A DNA stretch of 64,000 nt from Blastococcus sp. PRF04-17 (lineage in GTDB: Bacteria; Actinomycetota; Actinomycetes; Mycobacteriales; Geodermatophilaceae): the NCBI RefSeq assembly GCF_023016265.1, contig NZ_CP095412.1, forward strand, positions 1,116,001-1,180,000, given 5' to 3'. This document shows positions 49,704-58,479 of the stretch, one piece after another. The translations under genes were made by a program, and so were the position numbers. Each line of letters opens with the position of its first letter. Within the stretch, counting starts at the first letter, position 1. The notes beneath the pieces are model-generated. The model was given only the letters and a program-made list of their open reading frames with translations. It did no database searches and was not told the DNA's origin.

Positions 49704-50370
49704 GGACGCCCGGGGGCGGGACGTCGACCAGCGGCCGCTGCCACCGCAGGTCGTCGTCCTCTCGCGCCTCGGCCGGAACCCGTGCGGCAGCGACGGGGGC
49801 AGTGCGCCCGAGGTCGTCGTGCGGGGTGTAGAGGGCCGCTGCCACGTAGACGAGCAGCGCGGTGAACGGCGCTATCGCCAATGCGGCCGGCGAGCCGAGG
49901 GTGAGCGACGTCGTCACGGTCGCGCCGACCTGCGCGAGGTCCGCCTCGGACGGACCGCGGCCCAGGATCTCTCCCACCTGCCAGGCCACCGCGCCGGTGG
50001 CCGAGGCGCCGACGGCCAGGGCGAGGACGGTCGCCACACCGCGACGCGTGCGCAGGAACCAGGCGCCGCCGCCGAGCAGCAGGCCGGTGACCGCCAGCAC
50101 GAGCATGAAGACCACGTCGTCGGCCAGCAGCAACTCCTCCGACGGCGCGCCGATGACCTCGGGGCCGGTGTCGGTGATGCGGTAGTCCGCACGCGGCGCC
50201 AGCGACCACCACAGCAGTCCGGCCGGCCCGCCCACGAGGGCCAGCGCCAGCACGAGCCCGAGGGAGGGCCGCAGGTCGGCGCGGACCTCGGGCCACCCAC
50301 GCCAGTACGCGGCCGCGGTCACGGGGCCGCGCCGACCCTGGTACGGCGCCGGCGGCGGGGAGCTGCTCAC
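49696..50370 (-). CDS. DUF2567-family membrane protein
   Basis: Actinobacterial membrane protein of unknown role, about 224 residues. The N-terminus is a short Pro/Ser-rich tail, followed by four hydrophobic segments (starting near LGLVLALALVGGPAGLLWW, VVFMLVLAVTGLLLGG, VATVLALAVGASATGAVAW and PAALAIAPFTALLVYVAAAL). The LAPRADYRITDTGPEVIG loop between helices 1 and 2 is characteristic. GTG 50370 (SSSPPPAP) is chosen; GTG 50388 is possible, and neither has a strong ribosome site. It lies 55 nt after dnaE on the same strand. Confidence 0.8.
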   Translation of the reverse strand: MSSSPPPAPYQGRRGPVTAAAYWRGWPEVRADLRPSLGLVLALALVGGPAGLLWWSLAPRADYRITDTGPEVIGAPSEELLLADDVVFMLVLAVTGLLLGGGAWFLRTRRGVATVLALAVGASATGAVAWQVGEILGRGPSEADLAQVGATVTTSLTLGSPAALAIAPFTALLVYVAAALYTPHDDLGRTAPVAAARVPAEAREDDDLRWQRPLVDVPPPGVPS

Positions 50371-50425
50371 CCCACCAGTGAACCGCACCGGGCCGGCCGC
50401 GGTGGGCCGGCGGCGGGGGCGGGGT

Positions 50426-53400
50426 TCAGAGGAGCGCCACGCTGGTCGGTCCGAGCAGCGCCTTGATGTCGCCCATCAGCGCGGTGCTGGGGCGCACGCG
50501 CAGGCCCTGGTCCAGGCGGAGCACCGTCTCGCGGCTGCCGTTGACCAGCTTGAGCTGGACCTCCGTCGTGCCGGGGTGGCTGCCGAGCACCTCCCGCAGT
50601 CGCTCCACCACTGGTGGCGTGCACCGCGCGGCAGGCATCGAGACGAGCACCGGCCCCCGCGGACCCTCGGTGAGCTCCGGGATGCTCACCTCCGAGGCGA
50701 ACAGCGAGGGCTGGTCGTCGCGCCGGCTGATCCGGCCCTTGATGACGACGATCTGGTCGCGGACGATCTTGTCCGAGACCTGCGCCCACGTCTTCGGGAA
50801 GAAGAGCACCTCGATGCCCGACTCGAGGTCCTCCAGCGTGGCGATGGCCCACGGCGCGCCCTGCTTGTTCGTGCGGGGCCCGACCGCGGTGAGGATGCCG
50901 GCGATGGTGACGTTGGCGCCGTCCTCGACGCCGCCGGCGTTGATCTCGGCGATCGGCGTGTCGGCGTTGGCCGCGAGGACGTGCTCCACGCCGTGCAGGG
51001 GGTGGTCGGAGACGTAGAGCCCGAGCATGTCGCGCTCGAACACCAGCCGCTCCGACTTGGACCAGTCGGCGTTCGGGATCGCGATCTCGAGGGCGCCGCC
51101 GAAGGGGTTCGTGTCCTCGCCCAGCCCCCCGCCGCCACCGTCACCGAAGCTGCCGAACAGGTCGAACTGGCCCTCGGCCTCCTTGCGCTTGAGCGCCATC
51201 GCCGAGTCCACCGCCTGGGCGTGGACGGCGACCAGGCCCTGCCGCGAATGCCCCATCGAGTCGAACGCACCGGCCTTGCACAGCGACTCGATGACCTTCT
51301 TGTTGCAGGCCACCGTGTCGATCTTGCGCATGAAGTCGGGGAAGTCCTTGAACGCGCCCTTGTCCTCGCGAGCGCGGACGATCGACTCCACCACGTTGTG
51401 CCCCACGTTGCGCACCGAGGCCAGGCCGAAGCGGATGTCGGTGCCGACCGGGGTGAAGTCCGCGGCCGACTCGTTGACGTCGGGCGGCAGCACCTTGATG
51501 CCCATGCGGCGGCACTCGGCCAGGTAGATCGGCCGCTTGTCCTTGTCGTCGCCGACGCTGGTGAGCAGCGCCGCCATGTACTCGGCCGGGTAGTTGGCCT
51601 TGAGGTAGGCCGTCCAGTACGAGATCAGGCCGTAGGCGGCCGAGTGCGCCTTGTTGAACGCGTAGTCGGCGAACGGGACCAGGATGTCCCAGAGGGTCTT
51701 GACCGCCGCCGCGGAGAACCCGTTGGCCTTCATGCCCGCCTCGAAGCCGACGAACTCGGCGTCCAGGACCGACTTCTTCTTCTTGCCCATCGCGCGGCGC
51801 AGCAGGTCGGCCTTGCCGAGCGAGTACCCGGCGACCTTCTGCGCGATCGCCATGACCTGCTCCTGGTAGACGATCAGGCCGTAGGTCTGGCCGAGGATCT
51901 CCTCGAGCGGCTCGGCGAGCTCGGGGTGGATCGGCGTGATCTCCTGCTGGCCGTTCTTGCGCAGCGCGTAGTTGGTGTGCGAGTTCGCGCCCATCGGACC
52001 AGGCCGGTAGAGCGCGCCGACCGCGGAGATGTCCTCGAAGTTGTCGGGCCGCATGAGGCGCAGCAGCGAGCGCATCGGGCCGCCGTCGAACTGGAAGACG
52101 CCGAGGGTGTCACCGCGGGCCAGCAGGTCGTAGGTGTTCTGGTCGGTGAGGTCCTTGCTGATCTCGTCGAGATCGATGGCGTCCTTGCCGTTGGCGACGA
52201 TGTTGCGCAGCGCGTCGTCGATGACCGTGAGGTTGCGCAGGCCCAGGAAGTCCATCTTCAGCAGGCCGAGCGTCTCGCAGGTCGGGTAGTCGAACTGCGT
52301 GATCACCGCCCCGTCGGACTCGCGCCGCATGATCGGGATGCTGTCGATGAGCGGGTGCCGGCCGATGATGACGCCCGCGGCGTGCACGCCCCACTGGCGC
52401 TTGAGGCCCTCGAGCTTGCGGGCCTGGTCGACGACCTCGGCGGCGCCCGGGTCGGACTCGTAGCGGGCGCGGAACTCCGCGGCCTCCCGGAAGCGCGGGT
52501 GCTCCGGGTCGAAGATGCCCGACAGCGGGATGTCCTTGCCCATGACCGAGGGCGGCATGAGCTTGGTCAGCTCGTCACCGACCGAGTAGGGCCGGTCGAG
52601 CACGCGGGCGGCGTCCTTGATCGCGGCCTTCGCCTTGATCGTGCCGTAGGTGACGATCTGGCTGACCCGCTCCTCGCCGTACTTCTCCGAGACGTACTGG
52701 ATCACCTCGCCGCGGCGGCGGTCGTCGAAGTCGATGTCGACATCGGGCATGGAGACGCGCTCGGGGTTGAGGAACCGCTCGAAGATCAGCCCGTGCGCGA
52801 GGGGGTCGAGGTCGGTGATGCCCATCGCGTAGGCGGCCAGCGACCCGGCGGCCGAGCCGCGGCCCGGGCCCACGCGGATGCCGTTGTCCTTGGCCCAGTT
52901 GATGAAGTCGGCGACCACGAGGAAGTACCCCGGGAAGCCCATCTGGCAGATGATCCCGACCTCGTACTCCGCCTGCTTGCGGACGTGGTCGGGCACTCCG
53001 TTCGGCCAGCGCTTGTGCAGCCCGCGCTCGACCTCCTTCACGAACCAGGAGGTCTCGTCCTCACCCGGCGGCAGCGGGAAGCGCGGCATCAGGTCGGCGC
53101 CCTCGGTGAAGGACACCTCGCACTGCTCGGCCACGAGCAGCGTGTTGTCGCAGGCCTCGGGCAGGTCGGTGAACAGCGCCCGCATCTCGGCGGCGCTCTT
53201 CAGGTAGTAGCCGTCTCCGTTGAAGCGGAAGCGGTTGGTCTCGTTCAGCCGCGAGCCGGTCTGGATGCACAGCAGGGCGTCGTGCGCCTCGGCGTCCTCC
53301 TTGTGCGTGTAGTGCAGGTCGTTGGTGGCCAGCAGGGGGATGCCGAGGTCCTTGGCGATGGCCAGGAGCGCCGGCTTGGTCTTCTTCTCGATGGACAGAC

Positions 53401-53998
53401 CGTGGTCCATGAGCTCGGCGTAGAAGTTCTCCTTGCCGAAGATGTCCTGGAAGTCGCCGGCCGCCTGGCGGGCACGGTCCTCCTTGCCGGCGCGCAGCCA
53501 CATGTTGACCTCGCCGGACGGGCAGCCGGTCGTGGCGATGAGCCCCTTGCCGTAGCGCTCGAGCAGGTCGCGGTCGAAGCGGGGCTTGCGGTACTGCCCT
53601 TCGAGGCTGGCCAGGGACGAGATGCGGAAGAGGTTGTGCATGCCCTCGGTCGTGCGGGCGAGCAGCGTCATGTGGGTGTACGCGGCCTTGCCGCGGTTGG
53701 ACCCACCGTCGCCCTCCTCGTCGATCAGGTTGTCGCCGAAGTCGTAGGGGGCGCGGTCGAAGCGCGAGCCGGGCGTGTAGTAGCCCTCCATGCCGATGAT
53801 CGGCTTCACGCCCGCCTTGCCGGCCTGCTTGTAGAAGTCGTAGGCGCCGAAGACGTTGCCGTGGTCGGTCATCGCCAGGGCGGGCATGCCCTGCTCCGCG
53901 GCCGCCGCCGTGACCTCGGGCAGCTTCGCCGCGCCGTCGAGCATCGAGTACTCGGTGTGCACGTGCAGGTGCACGAAGGAGTCGGACGAACTGCTCAC
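50426..53998 (-). CDS. dnaE: DNA polymerase III alpha subunit (replicative)
   Basis: Main replicative polymerase, 1,190 residues. Order: PHP domain with intact metal motifs (VHLHVHTEYSMLDGA, AMTDHGN) that in mycobacterial DnaE1 provides proofreading; palm with GPGRGSAAGSL and the catalytic aspartates in SMPDVDIDFDD; the fingers (GVFQFDGGPMRSLLR, YRPGPMGANSH); a helix-hairpin-helix; and a C-terminal OB domain (VTIAGILTAVGPRTNKQG). GTG 53998 gives SSSSDSFVHLHVHTEY, with GAGGAG upstream at long spacing. Length and PHP integrity mark it as DnaE1, not the DnaE2 mutasome enzyme. Confidence 0.97.
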   Translation of the reverse strand: MSSSSDSFVHLHVHTEYSMLDGAAKLPEVTAAAAEQGMPALAMTDHGNVFGAYDFYKQAGKAGVKPIIGMEGYYTPGSRFDRAPYDFGDNLIDEEGDGGSNRGKAAYTHMTLLARTTEGMHNLFRISSLASLEGQYRKPRFDRDLLERYGKGLIATTGCPSGEVNMWLRAGKEDRARQAAGDFQDIFGKENFYAELMDHGLSIEKKTKPALLAIAKDLGIPLLATNDLHYTHKEDAEAHDALLCIQTGSRLNETNRFRFNGDGYYLKSAAEMRALFTDLPEACDNTLLVAEQCEVSFTEGADLMPRFPLPPGEDETSWFVKEVERGLHKRWPNGVPDHVRKQAEYEVGIICQMGFPGYFLVVADFINWAKDNGIRVGPGRGSAAGSLAAYAMGITDLDPLAHGLIFERFLNPERVSMPDVDIDFDDRRRGEVIQYVSEKYGEERVSQIVTYGTIKAKAAIKDAARVLDRPYSVGDELTKLMPPSVMGKDIPLSGIFDPEHPRFREAAEFRARYESDPGAAEVVDQARKLEGLKRQWGVHAAGVIIGRHPLIDSIPIMRRESDGAVITQFDYPTCETLGLLKMDFLGLRNLTVIDDALRNIVANGKDAIDLDEISKDLTDQNTYDLLARGDTLGVFQFDGGPMRSLLRLMRPDNFEDISAVGALYRPGPMGANSHTNYALRKNGQQEITPIHPELAEPLEEILGQTYGLIVYQEQVMAIAQKVAGYSLGKADLLRRAMGKKKKSVLDAEFVGFEAGMKANGFSAAAVKTLWDILVPFADYAFNKAHSAAYGLISYWTAYLKANYPAEYMAALLTSVGDDKDKRPIYLAECRRMGIKVLPPDVNESAADFTPVGTDIRFGLASVRNVGHNVVESIVRAREDKGAFKDFPDFMRKIDTVACNKKVIESLCKAGAFDSMGHSRQGLVAVHAQAVDSAMALKRKEAEGQFDLFGSFGDGGGGGLGEDTNPFGGALEIAIPNADWSKSERLVFERDMLGLYVSDHPLHGVEHVLAANADTPIAEINAGGVEDGANVTIAGILTAVGPRTNKQGAPWAIATLEDLESGIEVLFFPKTWAQVSDKIVRDQIVVIKGRISRRDDQPSLFASEVSIPELTEGPRGPVLVSMPAARCTPPVVERLREVLGSHPGTTEVQLKLVNGSRETVLRLDQGLRVRPSTALMGDIKALLGPTSVALL

Positions 53999-54205
53999 GG
54001 CGGTGGTGCTCCTCGGTGGTCGTGCGTGCCTGCTGACGGAACTCCAGCCGGCGACCGGCGGGGAAGACCGGGTCGTGCCGCGCGGGATCGGTGACGGGTG
54101 TCGGCGGTGCTCCGATCCTCGCACTGCGAACGGTGTACTCCGAAGGTCTGACAGAACGTGTTGCGACACAGCGGACCGATCCGTCACATCCGACCCGGCC
54201 AGTCC

Positions 54206-54634
54206 CTAGGGCAGCCCCCGACGCATCGTGATGTGCGCGATACCGGCCTCCTCGTAGACCTCCCCGACGGCGACGTAGCCGGCCCGCTCGTAGAAGCGGC
54301 GCGCGGGGAGCTGGGCGTGCAGTTCCACCTCGGTGACACCGCGGAGGACCGCCTGCCGGTGCAGCTCGGCCAGGACGGCGGCGCCGTGCCCGCGACCGCG
54401 CACGGACGGGTCGGCCGCCATCCGGCCGATCGAGGCCACGGCACCGCGCACCACCAACCGGCCGGTCGCGACCACCGCTCCGCCGTCGTCCCGGCTGAGC
54501 ACGTGCACCGCGGTCTCGTCGGCCTCGTCCCGCTCGACCTCCGGCGGGACGCCCTGCTCCTCGACGAACACGCGGGTGCGCAGGGCGTGCAGCTCCGACC
54601 GCTCCTCCGGGCGGGCGACGGTGGCGGTCGGCAT
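54206..54634 (-). CDS. GNAT-family N-acetyltransferase (ElaA-like)
   Basis: Acetyl-CoA-dependent transferase of 142 residues. The acetyl-CoA loop is RMAADPSVRGRGHGAAVL (R/Q-x-x-G-x-G/A), followed by EVELHAQLPARRFYERAGYVAVGEVYEEAGIAH. The N-terminus (ALRTRVFVEEQGVPPEVERDE) matches the ElaA subgroup. ATG 54634 shares one base with the CPBP stop (TGATG); GTG 54637 is an alternative. It is followed by a 207-bp gap before dnaE in which no clear promoter could be assigned. Target unknown. Confidence 0.9.
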   Translation of the reverse strand: MPTATVARPEERSELHALRTRVFVEEQGVPPEVERDEADETAVHVLSRDDGGAVVATGRLVVRGAVASIGRMAADPSVRGRGHGAAVLAELHRQAVLRGVTEVELHAQLPARRFYERAGYVAVGEVYEEAGIAHITMRRGLP

Positions 54635-55434
54635 CACGCGGCCCCCCGTGCGGCAGGCAGCACGCGGGCGGGCACCAGGAGGAAGCGCAGGTCGATCGCC
54701 GCGTGCAGCAGGACCGGCAACAGCAGCGAGCCGGTCTGCAGGTAGAGCACGGCCATGACGCCCCCGAGCGCGCCCGTGGTCACGACACCGGCCACGCCCT
54801 GGTAGGCGTGGGCGAGTCCGAAGGCGACGGCAGCGACGAGGACGAGCACCGCCGCCGGCGCTGCACCGGTGAGCGCCGCGACCACCGCCAGGAAGAACCC
54901 GCGGTAGAGCCATTCCTCGCACACGCCCGCGGTGAGGCCGACGACCGTGAACAGCCGCCGCTCCCCCGCCGTCCGCGGCAGCAGGGCCAGGGTGGCCTGG
55001 CCGGGCGGCTCCGCGTGCCTGCCCGCGGCGGCGGCGTGGTGACGCGGCCGCACCATCGGCTCCCGGTCCTCCAGCAACGCCCCCGAGCGCAGCACCCGGG
55101 TGGAGACGACGACGAAGGCCAGGACGAGCAGCACCACCAGGGCCGTTCCCGGCCCGGGCCACTCCTGCGGCCAGCGCAGCCCCACCTGGCCGGCGTCGAC
55201 GCCGGGCGCCGACAGCCAGACGACGAGGGCGAGCAGGGCCAGCCCCCACTCCAGGACCAGCAGGCGCCGGTAGAACGACCGGCGCGCCCCCGGGTCGGTC
55301 CGCAGCCGCCCTTCGAAGCGGCGGTGCAGCACGTGACCGACCAGCGGCTCACCGACGACCAGGTACCCCGCGACGACGACCGCCGCCAGTGCCGCGGGGC
55401 CGAAGTCGGCCAGGGACGCCGGCAGCTCGCCCAC
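54634..55434 (-). CDS. CPBP-family intramembrane metalloprotease-like protein
   Basis: Membrane protein of 266 residues with about seven hydrophobic segments. The three CPBP/Abi motifs of the Rce1-type glutamic membrane proteases are present: CEEWLYRGFFLA, FGLAHAYQG and HAAIDLRF. Family members act in CAAX-like processing, bacteriocin immunity or unknown roles. GTG 55434 lies only 9 nt after the rluA-type gene's stop, so it is likely co-transcribed with it. Confidence 0.9.
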   Translation of the reverse strand: MGELPASLADFGPAALAAVVVAGYLVVGEPLVGHVLHRRFEGRLRTDPGARRSFYRRLLVLEWGLALLALVVWLSAPGVDAGQVGLRWPQEWPGPGTALVVLLVLAFVVVSTRVLRSGALLEDREPMVRPRHHAAAAGRHAEPPGQATLALLPRTAGERRLFTVVGLTAGVCEEWLYRGFFLAVVAALTGAAPAAVLVLVAAVAFGLAHAYQGVAGVVTTGALGGVMAVLYLQTGSLLLPVLLHAAIDLRFLLVPARVLPAARGAA

Positions 55435-55443
55435 GAGGACCGG

Positions 55444-56406
55444 TCAGGACTCGGCGCGCAGGACGGCCAGCGCGCCGGCGAGGTCGGGCGGGTAGTCGCT
55501 GGTGAACTCGACCCAGCCACCGTCGGCCGGGTGCGGGAAGCCGAGCCGGACCGCGTGCAGCCACTGCCGCTGGACGCCGAGCCGGGCGGCCAGCGTCGGG
55601 TCGGCACCGTAGGTCGTGTCGCCCACGCAGGGGTGGCGCAGCGCGGAGAAGTGCACGCGGATCTGGTGCGTGCGCCCCGTCTCCAGCGAGATGTCGACCA
55701 GGCTGGCGGCCGGGAAGGCCTCGATCACCTCGTAGTGCGTCACCGAGGGCCGACCACCGCTGACGACGGCGAACTTCCAGTCGTGTCGCGGGTGCCGGTC
55801 GATCGGCGCGTCGATGGTCCCCCGCGACGGGTCGGGATGCCCCTGCACCAGCGCGTGGTAGCCCTTGGCGACCGTGCGCTCCTTGAACGCCGCCTTGAGC
55901 GCGGTGTACGCGCGCTCGCTCTTCGCGACGACCATCACGCCGGTCGTCGCGGCGTCCAGCCGGTGCACCACGCCCTGCCGCTCTGCCGCGCCGGAGGTGG
56001 AGATGCGGTAGCCGGCGGCGGCGAGCCCGCCGATGACGGTCGGGCCGTCCCAGCCCGGGCTCGGATGGGCAGCGACCCCGACGGGCTTGTCGACGACCAC
56101 CAGGTCGTCGTCGTCGTGCAGGACCGCCAGCCCCTCGACCGGCTTCGGCGCAACCGGATCGCCCGGTGGCGGAGGCAGCTCCACCTCCAGCCAGCTGCCC
56201 CCGGCGAGCCGGTCGCCCTTGCCCCGGACGCGCCCGTCGACGACGACGCCGCCCGCGTCGGCCACCTCCGCGGCGGCCGTCCGGGACAGGCCGAACAGCC
56301 GGGAGAGCGCCTGGTCCACCCGCTGGCCGTCGAGCCCGTCGGGAACGGGCAGGGCACGGGTCGTCCCCGACGAGGGCAGGCCCGGAGCGGTCGTCACGGG
56401 TCCCAT
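55444..56406 (-). CDS. RluA-family pseudouridine synthase
   Basis: Converts specific uridines in rRNA or tRNA to pseudouridine. The 320-residue protein has an N-terminal S4 RNA-binding domain ([21 protein letters not shown]), the [16 protein letters not shown] strand, the catalytic Asp in [14 protein letters not shown] and the GRTHQIRVH motif. ATG 56406 is used; GTG 56397 is an alternative. It follows lspA on the same strand, the same order as in mycobacteria. Subfamily (RluD-like) is likely, but the target site is not predictable. Confidence 0.95.
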   Translation of the reverse strand: MGPVTTAPGLPSSGTTRALPVPDGLDGQRVDQALSRLFGLSRTAAAEVADAGGVVVDGRVRGKGDRLAGGSWLEVELPPPPGDPVAPKPVEGLAVLHDDDDLVVVDKPVGVAAHPSPGWDGPTVIGGLAAAGYRISTSGAAERQGVVHRLDAATTGVMVVAKSERAYTALKAAFKERTVAKGYHALVQGHPDPSRGTIDAPIDRHPRHDWKFAVVSGGRPSVTHYEVIEAFPAASLVDISLETGRTHQIRVHFSALRHPCVGDTTYGADPTLAARLGVQRQWLHAVRLGFPHPADGGWVEFTSDYPPDLAGALAVLRAES

Positions 56407-56471
56407 TGTGCAGAAGGAACTCGCCCTCCTCGCCGCTCGCACGCCCGCGGCGAGCCCCCGGACGGGACCGG

Positions 56472-56996
56472 TCAGCCGGTGGCCGTCTCCGATCCGGGCC
56501 TGGATCCGTCGAACTCGATGCCCCGCAGCGCCAGCAGGACGCCCAGGACCCCGCCGCACACGATGGCGGAGTCGGCGACGTTGAAGATCGGCCAGATCTC
56601 GCCGTTCGGCCCGAACACCGACAGGAAGTCGACGACGCCACCGCGGAGGAACCCCGGATCGCGGAACACGCGGTCGATCAGATTGCCCAGGGCGCCGCCG
56701 AGCACCAGCCCCAGGGTGACCGCCCAGCCGGTCGAGTACATCCGCCGGGCGGTGCGCACGATGACCACGGCGACCACGACCGCGACGAGGGTGAACACGA
56801 CGGTCCAGCCCTCGGCGAAGGAGAACGCGGCGCCGGTGTTGCGGTGATGGGTCAGGTAGAGCGCCCCGCCCAGGAGCCGGATGTTCTCGCCGCGCTCGAT
56901 GCCGGCGACCACGAGCACCTTGGTCACCAGGTCGGCGACCAGGACGACGGCGGCGAGCCCGAGCAGCAGCCGGGTGCGCGGCCGCCGCCCCGCCAC
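56472..56996 (-). CDS. lspA: lipoprotein signal peptidase (signal peptidase II)
   Basis: Aspartic membrane protease that removes signal peptides from diacylated prolipoproteins. Four hydrophobic helices; conserved motifs [36 protein letters not shown] (catalytic Asp) and [24 protein letters not shown] (second Asp). The only ATG/GTG/TTG start that fits is GTG 56996 (174 residues). Upstream the frame stays open through a 12-bp tandem repeat to a possible CTG start at 57083, preceded by GAGGAG and reading [11 protein letters not shown], so the true start may be CTG or be hidden by a base error. Confidence 0.93.
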   Translation of the reverse strand: MAGRRPRTRLLLGLAAVVLVADLVTKVLVVAGIERGENIRLLGGALYLTHHRNTGAAFSFAEGWTVVFTLVAVVVAVVIVRTARRMYSTGWAVTLGLVLGGALGNLIDRVFRDPGFLRGGVVDFLSVFGPNGEIWPIFNVADSAIVCGGVLGVLLALRGIEFDGSRPGSETATG

Positions 56997-57000
56997 GGCA

Positions 57001-57054
57001 GCGGAACCGGCAGCGGAACCGGCAGCGGAACCGGCAGCGGAACCGGCAGCGGAA
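57001..57054. repeat. 12-bp tandem repeat at the lspA N-terminus
   Basis: GCGGAACCGGCA is repeated four times exactly, with a fifth partial copy. Read in the lspA frame on the minus strand it encodes a Gly-Ser-Ala-Ala repeat. Because the unit is a multiple of three, copy-number change would alter the tail length without breaking the frame. Confidence 0.9.
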
Positions 57055-57139
57055 CTGGACGCGGGGTCGGACTGCTCGGACAGGAGGGGCTCCTCGGTCG
57101 ACGGGAGCAGGCGCCCCCACGGTCCGACGATAGCCGCGC

Positions 57140-58479
57140 TCAGCCGACCACCCGCTCCATGGCGTGCGCCACGAGCCCGCGCAGCCGGGCGCCGGGGCGG
57201 TCCCCGGCAATGCCGAGGGAGATCTCGCCGCCGCTCGGCCGCAGCCGGGCGGCGGCCGTCGCCCCGCCGGTGAAGAGCTCGACCACGCCGGCGTCGAGGA
57301 GCAGCCGGAGCCGAACGACGCCGTCCCCGTCCGGTCGCGACGGGAGCCGGGACCCCGACCCGCCCGGCACCGACAGCCGGACCTCGTCGGCGTCCACGGC
57401 CACCCCGAGCAGCGGCACCCCGCCCTCCGTCAGGTCGAGGACAACCCCGCCCTCGACCGCGACCTGGAGGTCCACCTGCGGCGACAGGGGGCCGACGACT
57501 ACGGGGTCCGGCGACAGGGACGCCGGGCCCACCTCCAGCTCCGCTCCGGTGCGGAGCGTGTCCACGTCGGGGTGCGGCGCCACCGTCACGCGGTCGCCGT
57601 CCCTGCCCAGCAGCCATGGCACGGAGAGCGCGCCGGCCCAGTTCCCCCGGCGGGGCCGCCCTCCTGCAGCCAGGACAGCGCACACCGGCGGCCCGCGGCG
57701 TCGGCGAAGGCCGTCGTCGCGTACACGGGGAAGCCGGCCAGCGGCTGCCAGGCACGCGGGGTGAACCGAGAGCCGTCGTAGTCCCCGACCGCGCAGGCCA
57801 CGTCACGTGGCTCCTCGTCCCAGACCGAGACGATCAGCACCCAGGCGTCGTCGAGCGCGAACAGCTGGGGGCACTCCCACACGGTGCCGCCGGGACCGTC
57901 CCGGTCCCCTGTCACGAGGACGCCGTCCGGACGCCACGAGCGCAGATCGGGCGAGGTGAACTGCAGGACCGACGGCCGCCCGTCGATGCTCCCGGCGCCG
58001 AGGAGCATCCGCCACTCCTCCCCCGCCCGCCAGACGAACGGATCGCGGACGTGCGCGAGGCCCATCTCGGGCGCAGGTGCCGGGAGCACGGGGCCGGCCG
58101 CGTCCGGGGTCCACCGCGACCACTCGGCGTCGCCGTGGGCCAGGGCGACCCGGCCCTGTCCGGGCGCGTCGGCCAGGACGCTGGTGTAGACGATCACCGG
58201 CCGGTCCTCGTCCACGACGACGGCACCGGACCAGCACCCGGTCTCCTCGGCGGCCGGCTCGAGAGCCGTCCTCGGGTCGGCCCAGTGGACCAGGTCCGGG
58301 GACGACGCCTGGCCCCAGCGGCACTCGGGCGCCCAGACCGGCGCCTCGGGATTGAACTGGTAGAAGACCTCGTACCGCGCCTCGTCCGGACGCCAGGTGA
58401 CCCCGAGGGGGTCGTTGATCCAGCCGGAGGGCGCGGTGAAGTGGAACCGGGGCCGCAGCGGATCAGCCGGCTCGGACAC
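57140..58479 (-). CDS. GH32 beta-fructosidase (levanase/invertase type), one frameshift
   Basis: Hydrolyses terminal fructosyl bonds of sucrose, raffinose or fructans. No signal peptide is seen, so it is intracellular. Active-site motifs: WINDPLG (nucleophile Asp), HVRDPFVW (transition-state Asp) and WECPQLF (acid/base Glu) in the five-blade propeller, followed by a short beta-sandwich. The frame shifts at 57652-57655, where restoring one C in a run joins LSWLQEGGP to [13 protein letters not shown]. Repaired length about 446. It overlaps the DUF4032 gene by 17 nt and closes the sugar operon. Confidence 0.92.

Noticed and set aside
50378-54094. Open plus-strand frame of 1,238 codons opposite dnaE
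   Set aside because: Antisense shadow of dnaE with the same low-complexity composition and no domain; dnaE itself is unmistakable.
54001-54205. SOS box upstream of dnaE
   Set aside because: GAACGGTGTACTCCGA-like sequence differs at several positions from the LexA consensus, and the gene is a DnaE1 type, not DnaE2.
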